Source: Nocardia terrae
GTDB lineage: Bacteria > Actinomycetota > Actinomycetes > Mycobacteriales > Mycobacteriaceae
DNA length: 64,000 nucleotides
Direction of reading: 5' to 3'
NCBI RefSeq assembly: GCF_009760405.1
Contig: NZ_WRPP01000001.1
Location: forward strand, 1,364,001 to 1,428,000
A model generated the notes under the pieces. That model was given only the letters and a program-made list of their open reading frames with translations. It was not told where the DNA came from and did not search any database. The first letter of the stretch is position 1, and each line of letters opens with the position of its first letter. The translations under genes were made by a program, and so were the position numbers. This document shows, piece after piece, positions 15,888-23,167 of this stretch.

Positions 15888-16172
15888 TCAGGAGGAGAAA
15901 GCGCCCATGGTCGGCACCCACTCCACGATGCGCTTGTCCGCGAGCAGGTTCTCGCGGGCGAAGGGATCGTTCTCGAAGAGCTTGGTCACGGCGTCGAGCG
16001 AGTCCTCCTGGACCAGGATGAGCGCGCCCGTGCCGTCCGGGTAGGGGCCGCTGGTGAGCACGGTGCCCTCGTCGACGAGGTTGTTGAGCCACGCGCGGTG
16101 GTCGGGGCGGTGGATGTCACGGCCGGGGGCCTCGGCGGCGGCATAGACATAGTGGACGGCGAAAACGGCCAT
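15888..16172 (-). CDS. YciI family protein
   Basis: A 94-residue ferredoxin-like alpha+beta barrel protein. FAVHYVYAAAEAPGRDIHRP is the first strand and loop, and HRAWLNNLVDEGTVLTSGPY holds the conserved His and the segment ending SGP. DGTGALILVQEDSLDAV and NDPFARENL are also typical of YciI. Family members are small cytoplasmic dimers of uncertain enzymatic role; the conserved His/Asp suggests a hydrolase or lyase. The ATG at 16172 has GGGAGCGATC upstream. It lies 48 nt downstream of the acetyltransferase on the same strand, possibly cotranscribed. Confidence 0.9.
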   Translation of the reverse strand: MAVFAVHYVYAAAEAPGRDIHRPDHRAWLNNLVDEGTVLTSGPYPDGTGALILVQEDSLDAVTKLFENDPFARENLLADKRIVEWVPTMGAFSS

Positions 16173-16220
16173 GGGCGATCGCTCCCTGATCGAAGGTGTA
16201 CGGAGTGCTGGGTCTAAAGG

Positions 16221-16763
16221 TCAGAGCGTCAACAGCATTCGGGTATTCCCGAGCGTGTTGGGCTTGACGTAGGACAGGTCCAGGAATTCGGCGACACCGG
16301 TGTCGTAGGACCGGCACATCTCGGCGTACACCTCGGCGGTCACCGGCGTGCCCTCGATCTCCGCGAAACCGTGCCGGGCGAAGAAGTCGACCTCGAAGGT
16401 CAGCACGAACAGCCGCTTCAACTGCAGCTCCCGCGCCACCGCGATGAGCTGCTCGACCAGCAGCCGCCCCGCGCCCGTGCCCTTGATATCGGGATGCACG
16501 GCGACCGTGCGCACCTCACCGAGGTCGGCCCACAGCACGTGCAGCGCGCCGCAGCCCAGGACCACCCCGTCGCGTTCGGCGACCCAGAATTCCTGCACCG
16601 CCTCGTACAGCGTCACCAGGTTCTTCTCGAGCAGGATCCGGCCGGCGTAGATGTCGATGAGCTTCTTGATCTCGGGCACATCGGAGGTTCGCGCTCGACG
16701 GACGACCGGCGCGATCGCCGCCTGCCCGTCGATGGATCCACCTTCATGTGCCCGTGTTGTCAT
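16221..16763 (-). CDS. argA: Short amino-acid N-acetyltransferase (ArgA-type GNAT, Rv2747-like)
   Basis: A 180-residue GNAT protein. It carries the acetyl-CoA loop region VRTVAVHPDIKGTGAGRLLV, with LGCGALHVLWADLGE before it and VDFFARHGFAEIEGTPV after. In mycobacteria this single-domain enzyme, encoded beside pgsA, acetylates glutamate (or glutamine) as the first step of arginine synthesis. The position next to pgsA here matches. ATG 16763 is favoured because TACTGT ends 7 nt upstream (leaderless pattern). It is divergent from pgsA. The mycobacterial neighbour ftsK is not next door; a YciI gene takes that side. Confidence 0.88.
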   Translation of the reverse strand: MTTRAHEGGSIDGQAAIAPVVRRARTSDVPEIKKLIDIYAGRILLEKNLVTLYEAVQEFWVAERDGVVLGCGALHVLWADLGEVRTVAVHPDIKGTGAGRLLVEQLIAVARELQLKRLFVLTFEVDFFARHGFAEIEGTPVTAEVYAEMCRSYDTGVAEFLDLSYVKPNTLGNTRMLLTL

Positions 16764-16871
16764 GGGGTGCACAGTAGTCGGCCCACCTACCGATAGGCTT
16801 GTCGGTGTGTCACACATCCAGTCCCCCCGCATTCCGGCATGGCCCGGGAACCATGGCCGCCATGACGGCTG

Positions 16872-17561
16872 TTGGGGGCGCTGGTGACCGTGCAGCCTGA
16901 GGAACTCGAAGGTCGCTGGACCGACGCCGGTCCGGCGGCGGGACCCGGATATATATCTTCCCCGCGCGCGGAGGCCGTAGTGGAACCCGCGGCGGTGCCA
17001 TTGATGAATATCGCCAATGTGCTGACCGTGCTGCGCATTCTGATCGTGCCGCTGTTCCTGATGGCGCTGTTCGCGAGCGGCGGGCACGACACCTCCTGGC
17101 GCTGGATCGCCGCCGGCCTGTTCGGCGTCGCCGCCATCACCGACCGCATCGACGGGCAGCTGGCGCGCAAGTACGGTCTGGTCACCGACTTCGGCAAGCT
17201 GATGGATCCGATCGCGGACAAGGCGCTGATCGGCGCCGCGCTGATCGGCCTGTCCATGCTGCACGATCTGCCGTGGTGGATCACCCTGGTCATCGTGGCC
17301 CGCGAACTCGGGATCACCCTGCTGCGGCTGGCCGTGGTCCGGCGCGGGGTCATTCCCGCGGGCCGGGGCGGCAAGCTCAAGACGCTGGTGCAGTCGGTCG
17401 CCATCGCCGTGCTGTTGCTGCCGCTCTCGGGCGGATTCGCTTCGGCCGGAATGGACTTGATGTACGTGGCGGTCGTGCTGACCGTCGTCACCGGCTTGGA
17501 CTACGTCGTGCAAGCGGCCCGCCTCTGGTTCGGGTCGCCGGGCGGCAGTCGTGCCGCGTAG
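16872..17561 (+). CDS. pgsA: CDP-diacylglycerol-glycerol-3-phosphate 3-phosphatidyltransferase-like
   Basis: An integral membrane enzyme of up to 229 residues that makes phosphatidylglycerophosphate from CDP-DAG, or a close CDP-alcohol transferase. Residues about 45-65 form the first helix. The CDP-OH motif DG-x2-AR-x8-G-x3-D-x3-D is complete in IDGQLARKYGLVTDFGKLMD and the following PIAD. Four to five more helices follow. The start is unsure: TTG 16872 is the longest, GTG 16884 or 16890 is likelier, and homology begins near MNIANVLT. It overlaps cinA by 11 nt. In mycobacteria the same gene (pgsA3) precedes clgR. Confidence 0.9.
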   Translation: MGALVTVQPEELEGRWTDAGPAAGPGYISSPRAEAVVEPAAVPLMNIANVLTVLRILIVPLFLMALFASGGHDTSWRWIAAGLFGVAAITDRIDGQLARKYGLVTDFGKLMDPIADKALIGAALIGLSMLHDLPWWITLVIVARELGITLLRLAVVRRGVIPAGRGGKLKTLVQSVAIAVLLLPLSGGFASAGMDLMYVAVVLTVVTGLDYVVQAARLWFGSPGGSRAA

Positions 17562-18108
17562 GGTCCGGCCCGACATCGAGGGCGCGCTGTCGCGGGTAGC
17601 GACCGCCGGACCCATCCCGCCCGACCCGCTCGTCACCTCCGCCCCCGCCGGTGAGCTGGTGGCCGCTCTGGTCGAGGCCGGGCAGACCGTGGCTACCGCC
17701 GAATCGCTGACCGCGGGTCTGCTCAGCGCCACCATCGCGGGAATTCCGGGCGCGAGCGCGGTGTTGCGGGGTGGACTGATCGTCTACGCCACCGACCTCA
17801 AACAATCCCTCGCGGGTGTGAGTGCGGACACGTTGGCCACCGATGGTCCGGTGGCCGCGAGCACCGCCGAACAGCTCGCGGTCGGGGCGCGCCGGCGCTG
17901 CGGATCGGACTGGGGAATCGGACTCACCGGGGTCGCCGGACCCGAACCTCAGGACGGACGACCGGTCGGCACGGTATTTCTTGGTATAGCGGGTCCACAG
18001 TCCACCGAGGTACTTCGGTTGAAGTTGTCGGGGGACCGGTGGACGATCAGGGTGGGCGCGGTTCGCGCCGCGGTCACCGAACTCGTCCGCTCCGTCAGGG
18101 GCGAGTGA
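17551..18108 (+). CDS. cinA: CinA C-terminal family protein (nicotinamide-nucleotide amidohydrolase-like)
   Basis: A 185-residue single-domain protein of the CinA-C/PncC family. VATAESLTAGLLSATIAG is the active-site TAES-x-T-x-G-like segment, followed by GASAVLRGGLIVYATDLKQS and WGIGLTGVAGPEPQDGRPVG. PncC-type enzymes deamidate nicotinamide mononucleotide to nicotinate mononucleotide in NAD recycling. In this copy the canonical C-T-G of TAESCTGG reads L-T-A, so activity is likely but not certain. The GTG at 17551 lies inside the end of pgsA (11-nt overlap), so the pair is translationally coupled. clgR follows after 81 nt. Confidence 0.9.
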   Translation: MPRRVRPDIEGALSRVATAGPIPPDPLVTSAPAGELVAALVEAGQTVATAESLTAGLLSATIAGIPGASAVLRGGLIVYATDLKQSLAGVSADTLATDGPVAASTAEQLAVGARRRCGSDWGIGLTGVAGPEPQDGRPVGTVFLGIAGPQSTEVLRLKLSGDRWTIRVGAVRAAVTELVRSVRGE

Positions 18109-18116
18109 AGGGGCCG

Positions 18117-18142
18117 GGAACGCGCGACCGACGTCGGACGTT
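18117..18142 (+). promoter_or_regulatory. SigE-like ECF promoter upstream of clgR
   Basis: GGAAC (18117-18121), 17 nt, then CGTT (18139-18142) fits the actinobacterial SigE consensus (GGAAC, 16-18 nt, CGTT). It ends 47 nt before the clgR start. In mycobacteria SigE drives the clgR-pspA operon. Confidence 0.65.
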
Positions 18143-18189
18143 GTCCAGTCAAACGCTGGGTCCGGCGAGACGAGTGTGAGGAGAACGAG

Positions 18190-18657
18190 ATGACGCTGCT
18201 GCGAGAAGCGATCGGGGAAAGCCTGCGTCGTGCTCGGGTCACCCAGAGCCGGACACTGCGTGAGGTCTCCACCTCCGCGAGGGTGAGCCTGGGGTACCTG
18301 TCCGAGGTGGAACGGGGTCGCAAGGAGGCGTCCAGTGAACTGCTGGCCGCCATCTGCCAGGCCCTGGATGTGCCGCTGTCGCAGGTGCTCTTCGATGTGA
18401 GCGCCGCCATGGCCGACGCCGACCGGGCCACCTCCCTCGCGAGCGAGAAGGCCGCCGCGCTGGCGAACGAGAAGGCCACCGCGAGCCTGGCGACCGGCAA
18501 GGTCGCCGCCAAGACCGGCCTGGCCAAGGTCGCCGCGAAGGTCTCCCCGAAGGGCGGCGACGGCGAGATGGTGATGGCCGCCGACGGTACGTTCGGCCCC
18601 CGCATTGTGATTCCGGCCCCGAAGTCGGATCGTTTGGTGCTGGTGGCCGCCAAGTGA
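18190..18657 (+). CDS. clgR: ClgR, XRE-type activator of Clp protease and stress genes
   Basis: A 155-residue regulator. The XRE helix-turn-helix covers residues about 5-65 ([20 protein letters not shown], then [20 protein letters not shown]). The C-terminal half is Ala/Lys-rich and ends [11 protein letters not shown]. ClgR activates clp genes and, in mycobacteria, the psp envelope-stress operon. Clp proteolysis controls its level through the C-terminus, and the VAA-containing tail fits such a degron, though with an extra terminal Lys. A GAGGAG site precedes the ATG. A SigE-like promoter lies upstream and pspA follows. Confidence 0.94.
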   Translation: MTLLREAIGESLRRARVTQSRTLREVSTSARVSLGYLSEVERGRKEASSELLAAICQALDVPLSQVLFDVSAAMADADRATSLASEKAAALANEKATASLATGKVAAKTGLAKVAAKVSPKGGDGEMVMAADGTFGPRIVIPAPKSDRLVLVAAK

Positions 18658-18701
18658 TCGCTGTGCTCCGAAGCCGAAAGGGATAAATTCTCTGTAGGCT
18701 T

Positions 18702-18742
18702 CGTTCCGGAGACGTCGTCCTGTGGCCGAAGTCTCCGGAACG
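18702..18742. promoter_or_regulatory. 12-bp perfect inverted repeat between clgR and pspA
   Basis: CGTTCCGGAGAC (18702-18713) and GTCTCCGGAACG (18731-18742) are separated by 17 nt. An outer, partly overlapping pair CGAAGCC...GGCTTCG lies just upstream. With no U tract, it is either a weak terminator/attenuator that sets the clgR:pspA ratio or an operator. Confidence 0.55.
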
Positions 18743-18845
18743 GCCGTTGCACAGCGGGTTATAGGGACAACAGGGGTGCGCGACGGTCGCGCACTACTTG
18801 TCGCGCTACGGGGCGCGGCACGTCATATGGAGGCGGGATCAATCG

Positions 18846-19682
18846 ATGGCTAATCCGTTCGTGAAGGCCTGGAAGTACCTGATGGCCCTCTTCGACTCGA
18901 AGATCGAAGAGCATGCGGATCCGAAGGTTCAGATCCAGCAGGCCATCGAGGAAGCCCAGCGCCAGCATCAGGCCCTCTCGCAGCAGGCCGCGTCGGTGAT
19001 CGGCAACCAGCGCCAGCTGGAGATGAAGCTCAACCGCCAGCTGGACGAGGTCGAGAAGCTCAATGCCAATGCGCGCCAGGCGGTTATGCTCGCCGACCAG
19101 GCCAGCGGCGCGGGCGACACCGAGAAGGCCATCCAGTACACCAATGCCGCAGAAGCTTTCGCCGCGCAGCTGGTGACCGCCGAGCAGTCCGTCGAGGACC
19201 TCAAGGTGCTCCACGACCAGTCGCTGCAGGCCGCCGCCCAGGCCAAGAAGGCCGTCGAGCAGAACGCCATGCTGCTGCAGCAGAAGGTCGCCGAGCGCAC
19301 CAAGCTGCTGTCCCAGCTCGAGCAGGCCAAGATGCAGGAGCAGGTCTCGGCCTCCCTGCAGCAGATGGACTCCACCCTCTCCGCGCCCGGCGCGGTCCCC
19401 AGCCTGGACGCGGTGCGCGAGAAGATCGAACGCCGTTACGCCAACGCCCTCGGCGCGGCGGAGCTCGCGGGCAACTCGGTGCAGGGCCGCATGCTCGAGG
19501 TCCAGCAGGCCAGCGTCCAGATGGCCGGCCACAACCGCCTCGAGCAGATCCGCGCCTCCATGCGCGGCGACGCCCTCCCCGCCGGCGGCAATGCCGCCCA
19601 GCCCCAGATCCAGCAGCAGGGCCAGCCCGCCCAGCCTGCCACCCAGCCCAACTTCAACAAGGGCCAGGCCGCCCAGCAGTAA
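18846..19682 (+). CDS. pspA: Phage-shock protein PspA/IM30
   Basis: A 278-residue coiled-coil protein, the membrane-stress effector that coats and stabilises damaged cytoplasmic membrane. The N-terminal amphipathic helix is [20 protein letters not shown]. Long heptad helices follow to about residue 225 (for example [20 protein letters not shown]). A Gln/Pro/Ala-rich tail of about 35 residues closes it, as in mycobacterial PspA. The ATG at 18846 fits the family N-terminus; upstream frames are rejected. The order clgR-pspA-PspM-like matches the mycobacterial psp module, in which PspA restrains ClgR and is released on envelope stress. Confidence 0.96.
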   Translation: MANPFVKAWKYLMALFDSKIEEHADPKVQIQQAIEEAQRQHQALSQQAASVIGNQRQLEMKLNRQLDEVEKLNANARQAVMLADQASGAGDTEKAIQYTNAAEAFAAQLVTAEQSVEDLKVLHDQSLQAAAQAKKAVEQNAMLLQQKVAERTKLLSQLEQAKMQEQVSASLQQMDSTLSAPGAVPSLDAVREKIERRYANALGAAELAGNSVQGRMLEVQQASVQMAGHNRLEQIRASMRGDALPAGGNAAQPQIQQQGQPAQPATQPNFNKGQAAQQ

Positions 19683-19706
19683 CTGCTGCGCGAAAGGTAG
19701 TGCACG

Positions 19707-21620
19707 ATGGGGAGATCGCGGTCCGACCACAGTCCCGCGACCTCCCCTGCGCGTTTCCTACGCCGATCCAAGACGAAAACCCCGGACCCCATCCCGGGCC
19801 TCCCGCCGGTCTTCCCTCCACTGGCAACTTCGCAGCCGTCGACAGTGCCCGACTCCCTCACCCCGGGAACCGCTTCCCTGCCGCCCGCCGGTACCGAACC
19901 CGGCCGAGGCTTTGCCCCCGAGCCCGTGAATGGACGACCCGGCTCCGATACGACCGTGCCGCAACGGAGTTCGACGTCCGCCGCGTCCCGGCCATCCTCG
20001 GGACCGATCGGTGCGCCCGTCAGCGAATCGGCTCGACCCACCAGGTTCCGGCGCAAGCGAGACGCTGCGGCTCCGGAATCCGTAACCCCGGCAGCGGCCG
20101 ACAGAGCGGGCCACGCGGATACGTCCACCGCAGCGCCCTGGGACTGGGCTCCAGCCGAAGGCGCGACAGTACCGTTCTCGGCCGCAGCGCCCCGCGATTC
20201 GCGCCTCGGCCCGAATCAGGTTGTCGGTGCCCCCGGATATCTTGGCCCGATGGAATCGGAGCAGCCGCGGACAGCGGCGAATCAGACTTCCAGTGACAGG
20301 GCGCCGTCCCCGAGACACTCGCCGCCGCGGTCACCCTCGGTGGTCGGCCCGAGCGCGGCCGAGAACCAGACTTTCGATGCCGCTGGATATTCCGGCATTC
20401 CGTCGGCGACCCGCGCGACAACGTCGCGGTCCGCACCCCGCGATGCGCGTCCGGATGTGAGACAGGCCCCGGGTGCCGGCAGTTTCGACACGACACCGCC
20501 GGGTCACCCTCGGCCCTCGCGTGCGGCCGATACTACGCCCGGGGCCGGCGCTCACAGAGGCCGGACCGGTGGCGCGCCTGGTGATTTCGGTCGTCAGCCC
20601 GACGGTACGCGGCCGGTACTCGGGTCCGAAGCCGGTATGGCAGGTCCGTTGCCCTCGGAGGGCTACGGAAATCCTGGCCGGAACCGCGGCGCCGCGCCCG
20701 GATTCGGTAACCCTGTGAGGAATTCGGCATCCGGTTCGGCCGAGTCGATCGGTCGTGGGCGTGGCGGCAAGAAGCGGCGCAGGCGAGAGCGGGCGACCGA
20801 GGCGGTTCGGGAGGTGTTGGCGCCGACCGGGTTCGAGCCGGAGGAGTTGGCGCAGCGGCTGCCGGACACCTTGCGTGGGGTGGGGGAGCAGGCGTTGGTG
20901 GCGGTGCGGAAGTGGGCCGATCCTCGTGAGCGGGAACTGCGGAAGCGGCGGCGGGCCCGGCGGCGGAGTTTCCGGTTGGGAACGGCTTCGGGGCTGACCA
21001 CGGCGGGAACCGTTGGGCTGGTGTTGATTTCCGCGCCCGCATGGGCCGTGGTGGTGGTCGGCGGCGGTGCCGTCGCACTGGTCACGGGCACCGCGGTGAC
21101 CGCGAAGCGCTATCTGGAGATGCGCAAGGAGCCGCTGCCGCAGGCGACGTTCGTGCCCAGGAAGCTGCCGCCGATTCGGTCCGCCGCACGCGCCTCCATC
21201 GCCCGGCTCGTCAAGGCGGAGCGGGCGCTGCACGGATTGCATTCGCAGATAGCGCGTTCCGGACGACTGCCCGAGGACGATCTCGCCGACACCCTGGAGA
21301 CGGCCGCGTCGGGTGCGGCCGCATTGCATGCGCTGGCGCAGGATGTGGTCGCGATGGAGCGCGCATCGGGGGCGTTGGGCGTGAATTCGCCGCTGGGCGA
21401 GCATGTTCGGGCCGTTTCCATCCGCCTGGACGGCGGGGTCGTCGAATACGAGGGCATGGTGGCCGCGGCGGCGCGGGTGCTCGCGGTGCCGGAGAGTGCG
21501 GCGGTGGCCGACGATCTGGGGTGGGCCATGGTCAATCTGCGGGATGCGGCCGATCGGCTCGACGGGTGGGCGCAGGCACTCACCGATCTCGCCGACCAGC
21601 GTTTTCGCGCGAATCCCTGA
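19707..21620 (+). CDS. PspM-like membrane protein with long disordered N-terminus
   Basis: A 637-residue protein directly after pspA (24 nt). Residues 1-350 are low-complexity Pro/Ser/Thr/Arg/Gly, with no motif and likely disordered. A basic patch (GGKKRRRRERATEAV) follows. Then come a helical region ending in KWADPRERELRKRRRARRRS, a double hydrophobic segment near residues 430-470 (GTVGLVLISAPAWAVVVVGG), and a cytosolic helical C-terminus. By position and topology it corresponds to Rv2743c (PspM), the membrane anchor that binds PspA, but PspM has about 270 residues. Identity is by synteny and the C-terminal layout. A real gene is likely because base periodicity persists throughout. Confidence 0.8.
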   Translation: MGRSRSDHSPATSPARFLRRSKTKTPDPIPGLPPVFPPLATSQPSTVPDSLTPGTASLPPAGTEPGRGFAPEPVNGRPGSDTTVPQRSSTSAASRPSSGPIGAPVSESARPTRFRRKRDAAAPESVTPAAADRAGHADTSTAAPWDWAPAEGATVPFSAAAPRDSRLGPNQVVGAPGYLGPMESEQPRTAANQTSSDRAPSPRHSPPRSPSVVGPSAAENQTFDAAGYSGIPSATRATTSRSAPRDARPDVRQAPGAGSFDTTPPGHPRPSRAADTTPGAGAHRGRTGGAPGDFGRQPDGTRPVLGSEAGMAGPLPSEGYGNPGRNRGAAPGFGNPVRNSASGSAESIGRGRGGKKRRRRERATEAVREVLAPTGFEPEELAQRLPDTLRGVGEQALVAVRKWADPRERELRKRRRARRRSFRLGTASGLTTAGTVGLVLISAPAWAVVVVGGGAVALVTGTAVTAKRYLEMRKEPLPQATFVPRKLPPIRSAARASIARLVKAERALHGLHSQIARSGRLPEDDLADTLETAASGAAALHALAQDVVAMERASGALGVNSPLGEHVRAVSIRLDGGVVEYEGMVAAAARVLAVPESAAVADDLGWAMVNLRDAADRLDGWAQALTDLADQRFRANP

Positions 21621-21854
21621 GCCGTCGGCCGGGTCTGGTTGCAGCTGTCGATCGGGTCCGGCTGCGTCGGGTCCCGGCGCAGGTCAGGGTGTTTCGACCT
21701 CGCGTGGCTCCGGAGGATAGCCCCGGCGGTCTCGGGGTGAACCCTGATTCTTCCCCGGATATCGCTGCTGACCTGGTGATTTTCTCAGGTGGGCGACGCA
21801 GTATGGATGGTGTCGGATCGCGCGGACGGCGGTTCGGAGACTTAGGAGGTTGGA

Positions 21855-22031
21855 ATGTTCTGGAAGATCCTCGGCATCGTCGTCCTCGTGTGGATCGCGT
21901 TCGCGGTGCTCGGATGGCTGATCAAGGTGCTGTTCCCGCTCTTGCTGGTGAGCGCGGTCATCTTCGGTCTGTATGTGCTGTACAAGGCGGTGTCGGGTTC
22001 GAAGAACAAGTCGCCGTTGGGCAAGTACTGA
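21855..22031 (+). CDS. Small membrane protein (58 residues)
   Basis: An ATG frame with a perfect AGGAGG site 4 nt upstream and a strong terminator 14 nt after the stop. The peptide is two back-to-back hydrophobic stretches (ILGIVVLVWIAFAVLGWLI and VLFPLLLVSAVIFGLYVLYK) with a basic tail ending GSKNKSPLGKY. It would sit in the cytoplasmic membrane as a hairpin. It may be the last gene of the psp-type unit, though 234 nt separate it from the PspM-like gene. No family is recognised. Confidence 0.82.
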   Translation: MFWKILGIVVLVWIAFAVLGWLIKVLFPLLLVSAVIFGLYVLYKAVSGSKNKSPLGKY

Positions 22032-22045
22032 CGGATGCCCGAAAG

Positions 22046-22085
22046 GACCGCCCGCCCCGGATCGCCGGGGCGGGCGGTCTTTTTT
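22046..22085 (+). terminator. Strong intrinsic terminator
   Basis: 15-bp perfect stem (GACCGCCCGCCCCGG and its complement), ATCG tetraloop and six T residues. It ends the psp-side transcript just before the next, probably leaderless, gene. Confidence 0.95.
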
Positions 22086-22099
22086 CGTAGAATCGCCGC

Positions 22100-23044
22100 A
22101 TGGCTACTGCTGTCGTCGCCACCGCCTACGGTGGACCGGAAGTCTTGTCGCTCGTCGAGGTCGAGGTGCCCGCACCGGGGCCGGGCCGGGTCACCATCGC
22201 GGTCCGCGCGGCCGGGGTGAATCCATTCGACTACAAGGTGTACAGCGGTGCGTTCGGCACCGATCCGAGCAAGCTGCCGATCCGGCCGGGCCTGGAGGTT
22301 TCGGGCGTGGTCACCGCGGTCGGCCCCGATGCGGTCGGTCCCGCCGGACCGATCTCGGTCGGAGACGAGGTGATCGCGCAGGTGTCGGGCGGTTACGCCT
22401 CGGCGGTGGACGCCGCGGCCGCGAGCGTGGTGCCCAAGCCCGCCGACGTGGAGTGGAAGCAGGCCGCGGGTCTGCTCAGTGTGGGCGGCACCGCCGTGCA
22501 CATGCTGGTCGCGGCCGGCGTCGGCCCGGGGGACACCGTGCTGGTGCACGGCGCCGCCGGCAGTGTCGGCGCGCTGGCCGCGCAATTGGCGGTGGCGCGG
22601 GGCGCGCGGGTGATCGGCACGGCCTCGCCGGGCCGTCACGAACGGTTGCGCGCCTACGGCGTCGAGCCGGTCGCCTACGGGCCCGGGCTCGCCGATCGTG
22701 TGCGGGCGCTGGCTCCCAAGGGAATCGACGCCGCCCTCGACACCGTGGGCACGGATGAGGCGGTCGACGTCTCGCTGGCGCTGGTGCCCGACCGCAACCG
22801 GATCGCGTCCATCGTGGCCTTCGGCCGGGCCGCGGCCGACGGGTTCAAGGTGCTGGGGATGGGTCCGGGCGCCGACCCGGGCACCGAGATCCGCGGCAAT
22901 GCGTGGCGCGAGCTGTTGCCGCTGCTGTCGGCGGGCAAGCTCGATCTCCCGATCGCCAAGACGTTTCCGCTGTCCGAGGCGTCGGCCGCGCACGAATTCG
23001 TGATGGACGGGCACGCCGGAGGCAAGGTGATCCTGCTGCCCTGA
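22100..23044 (+). CDS. NADP-dependent zinc-free alcohol dehydrogenase / quinone oxidoreductase
   Basis: A 314-residue medium-chain reductase. GPGRVTIAVRAAGVNPFDYK is the N-terminal GroES-like segment. The Rossmann motif is TVLVHGAAGSVGALAAQLAV (GAAGSVG), with ARVIGTASPGRHERLRAYG binding the NADP phosphate. No zinc-site Cys/His set is present, which places it with quinone or enone reductases. The ATG at 22100 is preceded by TAGAAT ending 6 nt upstream and by a terminator before that, so it should be transcribed alone as a leaderless mRNA. The substrate is unknown. Confidence 0.93.
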   Translation: MATAVVATAYGGPEVLSLVEVEVPAPGPGRVTIAVRAAGVNPFDYKVYSGAFGTDPSKLPIRPGLEVSGVVTAVGPDAVGPAGPISVGDEVIAQVSGGYASAVDAAAASVVPKPADVEWKQAAGLLSVGGTAVHMLVAAGVGPGDTVLVHGAAGSVGALAAQLAVARGARVIGTASPGRHERLRAYGVEPVAYGPGLADRVRALAPKGIDAALDTVGTDEAVDVSLALVPDRNRIASIVAFGRAAADGFKVLGMGPGADPGTEIRGNAWRELLPLLSAGKLDLPIAKTFPLSEASAAHEFVMDGHAGGKVILLP

Positions 23045-23088
23045 ACCGGCGCAACCTATTTGGCGAAACGTCCCATATGACTGGCCCG

Positions 23089-23123
23089 CACGGCATATGT
23101 TGTTGCCCACAACATATGCCGTG
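23089..23123. promoter_or_regulatory. 15-bp perfect palindrome upstream of the sugar ABC cluster
   Basis: CACGGCATATGTTGT and its exact complement ACAACATATGCCGTG flank TGCCC. It ends 44 nt before the lipoprotein start and has no U tract. It is A/T-richer than its surroundings. A likely operator for the ROK regulator encoded downstream; a terminator for the reductase is the alternative. Confidence 0.7.
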
Positions 23124-23167
23124 TTGGTGGTCACACCCAGTGACCGCCGCCGTGAAAGGTCATCCTG

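Noticed and set aside
18759..19730. Leu/Gly-rich minus-strand frame opposite pspA
   Set aside because: Antisense reflection of the Gln/Ala-rich coiled-coil codons; no start signal.
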